Origin: Blastochloris sp.
GTDB taxonomy: Bacteria; Verrucomicrobiota; Verrucomicrobiia; Methylacidiphilales; JAAUTS01
NCBI GenBank assembly: GCA_012031345.1
Contig: JAAUTS010000004.1
Coordinates: forward strand, 1 to 47,065
DNA: 47,065 nucleotides
Direction: 5' to 3'
Each line of letters begins with the position of its first letter. The first letter of the stretch is position 1. Made by a program: the position numbers and the translations under genes. Positions 34,907-43,248 of this stretch are shown one piece after another. A model generated the notes under the pieces. It did not search any database and was not told the DNA's origin. It saw only the letters and a list, made by a program, of their open reading frames with translations.

Positions 34907-36730
34907 ATGAAATTACTCAGTATAAAGCTCCACAACTTCCGAGGCATACTCGAACAAGAGGTGCAGTTCCACTCATATAGCCTCTTGGTTGGTCCCAACA
35001 ATGCGGGCAAGAGCACGTTCATTGATGGCATCCGCGCGTTCTACGAAAAGGACGGTTTCAAATTCAAAACTGACAAGGATTTCCCATTCTCGAAAACCGC
35101 TGATGATGAGTCTTGGGCCGAACTTAATTTCCGGCTGGCTGATGACGAACATGCCTCGTTAAAAGAAGAGTATCAGGTCACTGACAAGACGCTACGAGTC
35201 CGAAAACTCTTTCAGACAAAGGAGAAGGGTGCAGCAGGCTTCATCTACGCTTACAAGAACGACGGAACGCTATCCAGGGACCCGTTCTACGGCGCAAAGA
35301 ATGTTCAGAGTGGAAAGTTCGGCGATCTCATCTACATCCCAGCAGTCAGTAAGGTCGACGAGCACACCAAGCTGACTGGACCTTCGGCATTGCGAGATCT
35401 CCTTACCGATGTGATGTCTGATGTCGTTGAAGGCGGAAAGGCATACGGTGAATTTGCCGCCAGCGTTGAAACCTTTGCCTCAACGATCTTGAAGGAGAAG
35501 ACGAAGGACGACCGCTCCCTTGAGGGATTTCAGGAGTCGTTTAATAAGCTACTCGAACCTTGGCAGACAAAGTTTGCCCTTCGATTTCCTCCGCCTTCGG
35601 CGGCCGACATCATCAAGCAGATGGTCAATTGGGATTTGCTTGATGAGTTTCACGGTAAACCGCAAGGCGTCGATTACTACGGCTCGGGCTTTCAACGGCA
35701 CTTCATCTACTCACTGATTCAACTCGGAGCACAATACATTGGAAAGAAGGCTGCGAAGAAGGCCAAGGATTTTGTTCCTTCTCTAACTCTAATTCTCTTT
35801 GAAGAGCCGGAGGCATTTCTTCATCCGCCACAGCAGGAGGTTCTTGCCCGAAGCCTGGTGGCGATGGCCAACAAAGACAGTTGGCAGGTTGTATGCACCA
35901 CTCACTCGTCACATTTCGTAAGCCGGAATGCTGACTCCATCCCCGCGATTGTGCGCGTCATGCGCACTGGCGGAAATGTGGAGTCATTCCAAATTAAAGA
36001 TGCTGACTGGTCGGTGATCGTGGCTGCCAACAAAGCCATCGAGGCAATCGTAGCCAAGTATCCCAATATGCAGAAGAAACTGCACGCGGACGACATTCGG
36101 GCTGAGATGGAGGTTGTTAAGTACTTTCTTTGGCTAAATTCAGACCGATCCGGGATTTTCTTCGCCAACCATGCCATCCTGGTCGAAGGCCCGACTGAGG
36201 TTGCACTCATTAACAAGCTCATTGACGACGGAAAAATCAGCGGGGCGGACTGTGGACTCCAAATTCTGGACTGCCTCGGAAAATACAATATCCATCGGTT
36301 TATGAATCTACTTGGTCATCTCGGGATTGCCCACTCGGTTATTCACGATGACGATAACAACAAGGACGAGCATGCAGACTTGAACCAACTCATCCAAAGT
36401 TCAAAGCACGGGAGTCTGACTCATTCAATTCATGCTATTGCGACAGACCTTGAGACCTTCTTAAACATTCCTTCGCCAGGCTCTGACCACCGCAAACCAC
36501 AGCATGTTCTTTATCTCTACTCCGAGGGAAAAATTGATGCAGGTAAACTGGGCGCATTCTGCTCAGTTGTAGAAGGCTGCCTGCCAAAGCTTGCATTGGC
36601 AGCAGCTGCGCCTAAAGCCCCAGCCGGAACCCCTCCCCGCTGCCATTTCATAAACATGACCCTCACCGAGCCCATCGTCGAAGATGCCGCCCTGACGTGG
36701 TTCGTAGAGGCTGGTCCATATGGTCGTTAG
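34907..36730 (+). CDS. OLD-family ATPase/TOPRIM nuclease
   Basis: This 607-aa protein joins an ABC-type ATPase to a TOPRIM nuclease. The N-terminus, LLSIKLHNFRGI, is typical of RecF/OLD ATPases. Walker A is GPNNAGKST (about residues 29-37), Walker B is LILFEEPEAFLHP, and the H-loop is CTTHSSHFV. The TOPRIM part shows ILVEGPTEVALI (catalytic Glu near 426) and an IHDDDNNKDEH acidic motif near 480. OLD nucleases act in phage defence, alone (class 1) or with a UvrD-like helicase (Gabija). No helicase is adjacent here, and the partner is the unusual gene 27 bp downstream. The start is ATG 34907; the upstream TTG (34901) is less likely. Base composition is visibly more AT-rich than the neighbours, suggesting transfer. 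Confidence 0.9.
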   Translation: MKLLSIKLHNFRGILEQEVQFHSYSLLVGPNNAGKSTFIDGIRAFYEKDGFKFKTDKDFPFSKTADDESWAELNFRLADDEHASLKEEYQVTDKTLRVRKLFQTKEKGAAGFIYAYKNDGTLSRDPFYGAKNVQSGKFGDLIYIPAVSKVDEHTKLTGPSALRDLLTDVMSDVVEGGKAYGEFAASVETFASTILKEKTKDDRSLEGFQESFNKLLEPWQTKFALRFPPPSAADIIKQMVNWDLLDEFHGKPQGVDYYGSGFQRHFIYSLIQLGAQYIGKKAAKKAKDFVPSLTLILFEEPEAFLHPPQQEVLARSLVAMANKDSWQVVCTTHSSHFVSRNADSIPAIVRVMRTGGNVESFQIKDADWSVIVAANKAIEAIVAKYPNMQKKLHADDIRAEMEVVKYFLWLNSDRSGIFFANHAILVEGPTEVALINKLIDDGKISGADCGLQILDCLGKYNIHRFMNLLGHLGIAHSVIHDDDNNKDEHADLNQLIQSSKHGSLTHSIHAIATDLETFLNIPSPGSDHRKPQHVLYLYSEGKIDAGKLGAFCSVVEGCLPKLALAAAAPKAPAGTPPRCHFINMTLTEPIVEDAALTWFVEAGPYGR

Positions 36731-36757
36731 CAATACTTCTTCAATTTTCAATAATCG

Positions 36758-37687
36758 ATGAGCGCTTTATTCATGGATTATAACGAGCGAGTCGTTTGTG
36801 AGATTTCTCACAACCCTCCGATTTTCGGGTTGGGAAGCGAGGGGTATGCGGTCCTTGTGGTTCAGCCCAGGATGACATTGCGAGGTCCGAAAGCAGCCAA
36901 GCACGGCTATTCTTTTAAGAACTTCCAGTGCAAACTTTCTCCTTTTGATGGCGTTTATTTGACATCCAATCCTTTGGTGAAACTAGACAATCTTTTGGGA
37001 GCTGGAGAGGAGTTTGCGAATCAGGTCCAGATCGAGTTTCCGATTTCCCGAGAGAATCTGGAACGTGTTGAATCAATGAGGAAATCAGGCGACGTCCGCT
37101 TTCGCCTGGATCTGTATCTCTCGTTTGATGAATTGGTCCAATTGGGTTCTACGCCAGAACTTGGGCATGAAAGCCCGATTTGGGGGCTCAAACGCCACTG
37201 CTCGACATCAGCTCAGGTATCCCTGCACATTCCCCGTTCGGACTGGATTGAGCGAATTCTGCCGCAGTTCCAGTTAGACCGCGTTCACCTAATCGAGATT
37301 CCTGCCATTCCCTTAAAGGAAGTCGCTAATTTTCAGGCTTCATTCGAAGCGCTGAAAGAAGCCCAAGAGCATCATAAGCAGGGCTTTTTCAATGCTGCGG
37401 TCATGAATTGTCGGCAGGCTTTGGAAAAATTGATGGATTCTCAAATGGAAATTGTGGTTAAGAGTGAGAAGAAAAAAGTCCCTGCTTTGAATGAACGATG
37501 GAAACGGAAATTGGGCGAATCCACCTATCGTTGGCTGAATGAGGCATTTGCGGCTTTGAAGACCGTGAGTAATGACGCGTCGCATCGGAACAGAGACAAT
37601 TTTGATCAGTTTGAGTCCCAGATGATCCAGGCAATCACTTTGTGCTTGATTGCCTACGCGGCAAGAAATGAGCCTGGGGCGGAGTAG
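36758..37687 (+). CDS. OLD-nuclease partner protein with HEPN-like C-terminal helices
   Basis: This 309-aa protein is not matched to a named family. The N-terminal 200 residues are mostly beta-rich (YAVLVVQPRMTL, DVRFRLDLYLSFDELV, AQVSLHIPRSDW). From about residue 205 a helical domain follows: EHHKQGFFNAAVMNCRQALEKLMD, then a charged loop, WLNEAFAALKTVSNDASHRN and FESQMIQAITLCLIAYAA. The NCRQALE and SNDASH pattern resembles HEPN/DUF4145-like domains of defence and toxin proteins, although a full RxxxxH nuclease motif is not obvious. It begins 27 bp after the OLD gene, same strand and same AT-richer composition, so the two form a unit. The HEPN assignment is an inference by eye. Confidence 0.7.
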   Translation: MSALFMDYNERVVCEISHNPPIFGLGSEGYAVLVVQPRMTLRGPKAAKHGYSFKNFQCKLSPFDGVYLTSNPLVKLDNLLGAGEEFANQVQIEFPISRENLERVESMRKSGDVRFRLDLYLSFDELVQLGSTPELGHESPIWGLKRHCSTSAQVSLHIPRSDWIERILPQFQLDRVHLIEIPAIPLKEVANFQASFEALKEAQEHHKQGFFNAAVMNCRQALEKLMDSQMEIVVKSEKKKVPALNERWKRKLGESTYRWLNEAFAALKTVSNDASHRNRDNFDQFESQMIQAITLCLIAYAARNEPGAE

Positions 37688-37833
37688 CTTTGGGCACGGT
37701 TTGTCACTTCAGGGTTCCGGGAGAAGTGACTCGGCGTGAGTATGCCGTTTGTTTCATCGTGGCGCTGGCGAGCATTTCCCAAGTCATTTCAGCCGCGACG
37801 GGCTATGGCAGGTGAACGATTGATTCCTTACGT

Positions 37834-37860
37834 TTCAGACCGGGCCGCGCAGATCGCGCA
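37834..37860. repeat. Right copy of 27-bp perfect direct repeat
   Basis: Identical to 34589-34615 and in the same orientation. It covers the stop and last eight codons of the HTH gene 37835-38188. Confidence 0.85.
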
Positions 37861-38188
37861 CAGGACGCGGCCTGCTCGGGCTGGAGGTTTCCGTAGTTGT
37901 TGCCGGCATGGAAGTGGGGGCAGATGGTGGTGAAGCCGTGTTTTTGCCGATGGCCATGTCCTGACGCCGCCGCTTGATCTCGGCGGAGTATCGGCGGCAG
38001 AAGCGCCGGACCGTGTGTGGGGACACGGTGACCCCGCTGTCTTGCAGCATGTCGGCGATGGCGTCGTAGCTGGCCTCCTTGGCGCGCAGCAGGATCACGG
38101 CATCATGATGGGGTTCGAGGATCGATGGCCGTTGGGCCATCTGATAATCCGCTGCCATCTGGGCGACCTGGGCTTGAACATCGTTCAT
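37835..38188 (-). CDS. Small helix-turn-helix protein
   Basis: This 117-aa protein has one clear helix-turn-helix: AVILLRAKEASYDAIADMLQD followed by SGVTVSPHTVRRFCRRY. A disordered Ala/Pro/Thr/Ser-rich tail ends RPVRDLRGPV. Such short HTH proteins are found on plasmids and islands, and I suspect a partition or transfer accessory, but this is not certain. The start is ATG 38188. Upstream on its strand lie AT-rich TTATTTATAG and a GCATGCGTCATGC palindromic cluster (38306-38325) that may be promoter and operator. The last codons form the direct repeat. Confidence 0.65.
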   Translation of the reverse strand: MNDVQAQVAQMAADYQMAQRPSILEPHHDAVILLRAKEASYDAIADMLQDSGVTVSPHTVRRFCRRYSAEIKRRRQDMAIGKNTASPPSAPTSMPATTTETSSPSRPRPVRDLRGPV

Positions 38189-39050
38189 GGAGGCATGGTA
38201 GGCGGGCGCGTCTCATGCGGCATCCGGGCAGTGGACGAGTTCGGGAGGGCAGTGCGGGCGTCATGGCGGCGCAAGGACCATGATGCGAGGCAGGATCGCG
38301 GCGGCAGCATGCGTCATGCATCTATAAATAACTTGGTTTCTTCTGCGGCTGGCATGGCCGACTCCGAAGCATGCGCTGTGCGTGCCCATGAGCCAACCAT
38401 GAGGCGGCGGTGATGCAGGCTTGATGCACTTTGACCCAGCGCTGCTGGGGGGTGGCGTGTCAGTGCGACAAGATAGGAGGAAAAGGAATTGTTCTATGTA
38501 GAAAGTTAGAAACTTGAACAAGGGAACCTGCGATTCCGTTCGCAGTAGCCTACTGGCATTTGCTGGACTGGTAACGGTCTGGTGAAAAGCTGCCAGGACA
38601 ACATACTTCCGCCTTCGGGCAGGGGGATTTCCGCGAGGAAAGCCCCTGGATTCCCAGTGTCAGGGAATCGGAAGGTCAGGCTGGAGGACAAGCCCAACAC
38701 AAGTGAACTGCCGCAGATACCGTCACTCCCAAGGAGCCAAAGACGCTGACAGGCTCTGACCAAAAGGTGCGCAGCCGGTTGTTTCCCTCTGACACTGGGA
38801 ACACACGGACTTACGGCTGCCGGTATGAGAGGCAGGGGCTAAACCCTCCGTGTTCCTTTCCTTCAACTTGGTAAACCCGTCATTCCGCCCCGGGTGGGGC
38901 AGGCGCGCCGCAAGGCCCGCTGTTGGAATGGTGGGCAGAGGATGTTGGAAAAAGCGAAAGCCGCCCCGTAATCGGGCGGACAGGGGTTGAAAGATCACCC
39001 TGCCGCGCAAGCGGGCTGACTTCCAACGGGTCGATGATGACGAGAAAACC

Positions 39051-40589
39051 ATGCAAAACCATCCCAGGAAGAAATCGCAAATGAACGCGGGTCAAACCGC
39101 GTGTGCCTCTTCCGGCAAGGCGGGAATGTGGGACCAGATCAACTGGCCCCGCCATGACCGCCAAGTCAGGCGGTTGCAGGCGCGTATCGTCAAGGCAACA
39201 CGGGAAGGCCGTCATCACAAGGTGAAAGCCTTGCAATGGCTGCTGACCCACTCTTTTGGGGGCCGTGCCTTGACCGTCAAACGGGTGACAGAAAACAAAG
39301 GCAAACGAACCCCCGGAGTGGATGGCGCCCTCTGGCAGACTCCGGCGGGCAAGTTCACCGCCATCCAATCGCTGCGGCGGCGGGGCTATCAACCCCAGCC
39401 TCTGCGGCGGGTCCACATTCCGAAAGCCAATGGGAAGCTGCGGCCCCTGGGCATACCGACGATGAAAGACCGGGCCATGCAGGCTCTGCACCTGCTGGCG
39501 CTGGCCCCCATCGCGGAAACCACGGGTGACCCCAACTCCTACGGCTTCCGGCCTGCCCGTTGCACGGCGGACGCCATCGAGCAGTGCCACAATGTCTTGT
39601 CCAAGAGGGTTTCCCCTCTTTGGGTATTGGAAGGGGACATTCGAGGCTGTTTTGATCACATCAGCCATGAATGGATGCTGCGCCACATCCCCACGGACAA
39701 GGCGGTATTGCGCCGCTGGCTCCAGGCAGGGTTCGTGGAACATCAATCCTTCTTCCCCACGGAAGCAGGGACACCGCAAGGAGGCATCATCTCGCCGACA
39801 TTGGCGAATATGACTCTGGATGGATTGGAAGCCCTTCTGAAGACCGCTTTTCGCAAGCGGTACGGCAGGAAGGCATTCCATCCGAAGGTGAACCTGATCC
39901 GGTATGCGGACGACTTCATCATCACCGGCAGCTCGAGAGAGTTGCTGGAAAACGAGGTTCGTCCGGTGGTGGAGCGGTTCCTTGGGGATCGGGGTTTGCT
40001 CCTCTCCCCTGAGAAAACCTGCGTCACCTCGGTGGAAGACGGGTTCGACTTCCTCGGGCAGCACCTGCGGAAACGAAAAGGAAAACTGCTGGTGCAACCC
40101 TCCAAGAAGAACACGCATCAATTCCTGGAAAAGGTACGGGCAGTCCTTCGTAAGAACCAAAGTGTGACTCAGGAAAACTTGATCTGGACGCTCAACCCAA
40201 TCCTCCGGGGTTGGGTGAACTACCACCGCCATTGTGCGGCCAAGAAGTCCTTCAAGAAAGTGGACGCGGTGATCTGGCGTTGTCTCTGGCAGTGGGCCAA
40301 GCGCAGGCATCCCGGCAAATCGCGGCGCTGGGTTCTCCGGAAATACTGGAAACCATGGCGGCGCAACAGCTGGAGGTTTGCGACAGAAACCAAGGAATGG
40401 AAACCCGACGGAAAGCCGGTCCTGCTCCAGTTGGTCAGCATCAACTCAGCCAGGATCGAGCGCCACTGGAAGGTCAAAGGGGATGCCAATCCCTACGACC
40501 CCCAGTGGCAGCCGTATTTTGAGGATCATGCGTTCCTCAGAAAATACGGGTTCCCCCGCCACGAGATCAGTGAAAATCGATCGTGTTGA
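39051..40589 (+). CDS. ltrA: Group II intron reverse transcriptase/maturase
   Basis: This 512-aa intron-encoded protein has RT blocks that are all present: GVDGALW, VHIPKANGKLRPLGIPTMKDRAMQ, FRPARCTADAI, WVLEGDIRGCFDHI, TPQGGIISPTLANMTLDGLE, and the catalytic YADD at about residues 285-288. The maturase (X) region includes LNPILRGWVNYHRH. The C-terminus ends in SARIERHWKVKGDANPYDP and QPYFEDH; I do not see a complete HNH endonuclease. It splices and retrohomes the intron as an RNP. ATG 39051 is used, with ATG 39081 as an alternative. The frame is intact, so the intron may be active. Confidence 0.96.
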   Translation: MQNHPRKKSQMNAGQTACASSGKAGMWDQINWPRHDRQVRRLQARIVKATREGRHHKVKALQWLLTHSFGGRALTVKRVTENKGKRTPGVDGALWQTPAGKFTAIQSLRRRGYQPQPLRRVHIPKANGKLRPLGIPTMKDRAMQALHLLALAPIAETTGDPNSYGFRPARCTADAIEQCHNVLSKRVSPLWVLEGDIRGCFDHISHEWMLRHIPTDKAVLRRWLQAGFVEHQSFFPTEAGTPQGGIISPTLANMTLDGLEALLKTAFRKRYGRKAFHPKVNLIRYADDFIITGSSRELLENEVRPVVERFLGDRGLLLSPEKTCVTSVEDGFDFLGQHLRKRKGKLLVQPSKKNTHQFLEKVRAVLRKNQSVTQENLIWTLNPILRGWVNYHRHCAAKKSFKKVDAVIWRCLWQWAKRRHPGKSRRWVLRKYWKPWRRNSWRFATETKEWKPDGKPVLLQLVSINSARIERHWKVKGDANPYDPQWQPYFEDHAFLRKYGFPRHEISENRSC

Positions 40590-40624
40590 CCGGCCCTGCT
40601 CACGCAGGGCTTTGCCATCGGCTT

Positions 40625-40699
40625 GAGCCGGATGAAGGGAAACTTTCAAGTCCGGTTCTTAGGGGAGGAGACGGCGGCAACGCCGTCTCCTTACCCGAC
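40625..40699 (+). ncRNA. Group II intron domains V and VI
   Basis: Domain V (GAGCCGG...CCGGTTC, 40625-40658) contains the AGC catalytic triad and GAAA tetraloop (AGGGAAACTT). Domain VI has a 10-bp stem GGAGACGGCG/CGCCGTCTCC with a GCAA loop and an unpaired branch-point A at 40693. Confidence 0.9.
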
Positions 40700-41128
40700 C
40701 TTTCATAAATTGAGAGGTACTGGCGAATGCTGCGGAAGGTGCCAGGGAAATTCACTTGCAGGCGGGCAGACAGATCTTCTTTTCCAGGAGCTGCTGACGG
40801 ATCAAGAGGAGTGTCTGGAAGGAAACGGATCGGCCTCGTTGAGGAGGATGCGCCAAATGAGGCCAAAGTCCTCCGTGCCATCCTGGCGCAGTCCTTCGGG
40901 AAGGGGGCATTTGTGAAGGAGTGAGAGTGGCTGTCCCAACTCCATGACCGTAGGGTGGCGGAGCGGCAGGGATTGAAAGCCCGCCTCTCGCCCAAACTTT
41001 CCACGGGATTATCTCTCCATGCGGGTTAACCCGCCGGAAGCCGATGAGTGGAAAGGGCCGTGGGGATCGATTATGCCCGAGATCCATTCGGCCCACACTG
41101 TCCGCCCTCAAGGTGCGGCCCTTGTGCC
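40700..41128. other. Gene-free gap between the intron and mobA
   Basis: No convincing gene is seen. Frames on the minus strand carry fragments such as SVSFQTLLLIRQQLLEKK without a start or a family match. They may be a remnant of the gene or region the intron entered. No terminator is obvious at the end of the molybdenum cofactor operon. Confidence 0.4.
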
Positions 41129-41723
41129 TCAGTTCGAGGCCCCATGATTTTGGATACCGTGCCAATCTTCCGCTGTGTTGGCGTTGCGAAACCAAACTTT
41201 GCCCTCTTCGGGAACTTCCCACGCCTTGATCCATCCGATGGCGCTTGCAGCAGCCAGCCATTCTTGAAGCCCCAAACGGCCTGCTTCAATGCTTTGCTCG
41301 AAGGAAGCCAGTGCCTCAACGGGGTAGAGCGCGGCCAGGGGCTCCCAGCCACGACAGGAACGGGGCACCACCCCAACCCCGGGTTCCGATTGTGCCAGCA
41401 ACAAACGCCCCCAGCGTTCATCCAGAAAGGGCAAGTCAACCGCCATGACCAGCAAGTGCGCCGAAGCCGTCGCGCCCAGACCCCTGGCGATTCCCTCCAT
41501 CGGGCCCCGGTCGGGCTCGCGGTCGGGCAGGATTCCTTCCACTCCCGGCGGAATGTGGGTATCCATCCGGGATATCCATAGCTTGCCTGCCCCCAAAGTG
41601 CGCAGGAGGGCGAGGTGGCGATCCAGCAACGTGCGGCCTCCCAAGAGAAGGCCGGCCTTGTCGCAACCCATGCGACGGGACCGCCCCCCCGGCCAGCACC
41701 AAGCCGTCGAAACAGGGAGTCAC
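41129..41723 (-). CDS. mobA: Molybdenum cofactor guanylyltransferase (one frame change)
   Basis: MobA joins GMP to Mo-molybdopterin to give the guanine dinucleotide cofactor. The frame begins with GTG 41723, overlapping the MOSC stop in GTGA, and reads FDGLVLAGG. The signature LAGGRSRRMGCDKAGL is recovered only if the C7 run at 41684-41690 (G7 on the coding strand) is read as six. The rest, LLVMAVDLPFLDERW, EPLAALYPVEAL and the end FRNANTAED, is family-like. The full product is about 198 aa. It is the last gene of the Moco operon. The extra base is probably a consensus error. Confidence 0.88.
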
Positions 41724-42178
41724 TTCCCGGTCTCCAGGAAGCCATCGCTTAAAATCCGGGCGCGCAGCCCGCCGCGGTTCTGGAGGGCGTCTTCGGCACC
41801 GGGTGCGAAAGCCTGGTCCATCCAATAACAGGGCGTGCACTCCGCCACCCCTGCAAACTCAATTCCCTGCACCGTGAAGGTTTTTCCGATGAGGCTGTTC
41901 AGATCCACCCCGCGGGTCAGCACGTTCCGCCGAAAGACGGACGGATCGCGGTCCGCCACACCGAGACGGCGGCACAGGTCCTCATAGACTTCCATGGCAA
42001 AAACGTTGATCTGCCCCTTGTAATCCTCCTTGTGTCCGAAGAAGCGGTCTCCGACCAATCCCTTCCCTGCCACACACTCGACTCGCAGCAATGCGGTCAT
42101 CGCATGCCCCCCGGCCGGCATGCCGTGGTGCCCGAAGAAGTTGTGACCCGGCGAGATGTAGATGGCTTCAATACGCAT
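41720..42178 (-). CDS. MOSC-domain protein
   Basis: MOSC domains occur in Moco sulfurases and in small stand-alone proteins thought to handle activated sulfur for metal-sulfur cofactors. This 152-aa protein shows IEAIYISPGHNFFGHHG, GKGLVGDRFFGH, INVFAMEVYEDL, RRNVLTRGVDLNSLIGKTF and the conserved Cys in GVAECTPCYWMD. ATG 42178 is preferred to the TTG three codons upstream. It overlaps the mobA start by 4 bp and is coupled in the Moco operon between mog and mobA. Confidence 0.88.
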   Translation of the reverse strand: MRIEAIYISPGHNFFGHHGMPAGGHAMTALLRVECVAGKGLVGDRFFGHKEDYKGQINVFAMEVYEDLCRRLGVADRDPSVFRRNVLTRGVDLNSLIGKTFTVQGIEFAGVAECTPCYWMDQAFAPGAEDALQNRGGLRARILSDGFLETGK

Positions 42179-42236
42179 AAGGATCAATCACTCATTCACA
42201 TTCATTTTCCTAAAATGAGTGCATACGGAGTGTCGA

Positions 42237-42706
42237 TTAGGGTTGGATATGTTTCAAGCACTCCCGGATGGCCGGTACGAGCATGGGGAGGCATTCGCCG
42301 ATGGCCTTGGGGTTGCCGGCAGATTGATGATGAGGGACGCGCCCCGGATGCCGGCTGTCGCCCTGCTGAGAATCGAAGTCGGCACCGTGGCAAAACTCCG
42401 CATGCGCATGGCCTCACCAAATCCGGGCAACTCCTTGTCGATGACGGACTGTGTCGCCTCCGGAGTCACATCTCGGACGGACGGTCCGGTGCCCCCCGTG
42501 GTGATGACCAGCGGACAACGTTGCTGGTCGCACAACTCCACCAGGGCCTTTTCGATGGCGATGCGCTCGTCCGGGAGCAGGCGGACCTCGAATTCGCAGG
42601 GGGCCTCCCATGCCGCGCGGAACACGCGTTCGATCTCGGGACCGGAAAGGTCCTCATACACCCCGGTGCTGGCCCGGTCACTGAGCGTGATGCGTCCGAC
42701 GAGCAT
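42237..42706 (-). CDS. mog: Molybdopterin adenylyltransferase, MogA/MoaB type (one frame change)
   Basis: Mog adenylates molybdopterin so that MoeA can insert molybdate. GRITLSDRASTGVYEDLSGP, LVITTGGTGPSVRDVTPEAT, and SLIINLPG are typical. The frame shifts near 42317, where CCGG should be CCGGG; the corrected end is GNPKAIGECLPMLVPAIREC, then LKHIQP and TAA at 42237-42239. The start is ATG 42706 (MLVGRITLSDRAS). The product is about 156 aa. It lies 68 bp downstream of moaC in the same operon, the largest gap in the unit apart from moaA-moaD. Confidence 0.86.
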
Positions 42707-42774
42707 GCAGATTGAACCACTAAAGTACACTAAATTTGAAGCCCTGTGTAGGGCTGTTTTTCAATTAGTGAGTA

Positions 42775-43248
42775 TTAATGCTGATGAGTGGTTTCCTTGG
42801 TTTTCGAGGCCACCTTGACCGCTTCGATCCGCATGGTCTTGTCCACGGCCTTCATCATGTCGTAAAGCGTTAGGGCAGCGGCGGACACTGCGGTCAGCGC
42901 CTCCATCTCGACCCCGGTCTTTCCCGTGGTGGCGGTGGTCGCGGTGATGGCGATGTGCCCGGCTTTGACGGTGAATTCCACACGGACATGGTCGAGCGGC
43001 AGCGGATGACAAAGGGGAATGAGCGTGGCGCACTGTTTGGCCGCCTGGATGCCGGCGATCTGCGCCACGGTGAGGGCATCCCCTTTCTTCAGCGCCTTTT
43101 GTCGGAGCAATCGGATCGTGGCCGCTTGGCACACCAACCGGCCCGTGGCGGTGGCGCGTCGGACTTGGTCGGGCTTGCTGGAGACATCGACCATCGAGGC
43201 TTTCCCCTGCTTGTCCAGATGGCTGAAGTGTTGCGATTTGTTTTTCAT
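42775..43248 (-). CDS. moaC: Cyclic pyranopterin monophosphate synthase
   Basis: MoaC converts the MoaA product to cyclic pyranopterin monophosphate. HLDKQGKASMVDVSSKPD, ATATGRLVCQAATI, and AAKQCATLIPLCHPLPLDHV (with catalytic His) are present. GVEMEALTAVSAAALTLYDMMKAVDK, read in two blocks, is also diagnostic, with the conserved K at its end. At 157 aa it is full length. The ATG (43248) overlaps the moeA stop as ATGA, so translation is coupled. No frame change is seen. Confidence 0.96.
   Translation of the reverse strand: MKNKSQHFSHLDKQGKASMVDVSSKPDQVRRATATGRLVCQAATIRLLRQKALKKGDALTVAQIAGIQAAKQCATLIPLCHPLPLDHVRVEFTVKAGHIAITATTATTGKTGVEMEALTAVSAAALTLYDMMKAVDKTMRIEAVKVASKTKETTHQH

Larger units (their letters stand above)
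38463..40699 (+). mobile_element. Group II intron (complete)
   Basis: The 5' end GTGCGAC fits the GUGYG consensus and lies 588 nt before the RT gene, the usual distance. The 3' part carries a canonical 34-nt domain V (40625-40658) and a domain VI stem with a bulged A at 40693. That A is 6 nt before the AC at 40698-40699, taken as the 3' splice end. Just upstream, at about 38437-38451, CCCAGC-GCT-GCTGGG forms a hairpin, the sort of target used by some intron classes. The flanks encode no recognisable exon gene. The 5' boundary is a best estimate. Confidence 0.8.

Noticed and set aside
34901-36730. Gabija system
   Set aside because: GajA-like OLD protein is present, but no UvrD-like GajB helicase is adjacent; the neighbour is a different protein.
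40446-41004. Minus-strand frames spanning the intron end
   Set aside because: They cross domains V and VI of the intron and show no protein features.
32502-41128. CRISPR array or cas genes in the island
   Set aside because: No regularly spaced repeats and no Cas motifs were seen; the only perfect repeat is the two-copy 27-mer.
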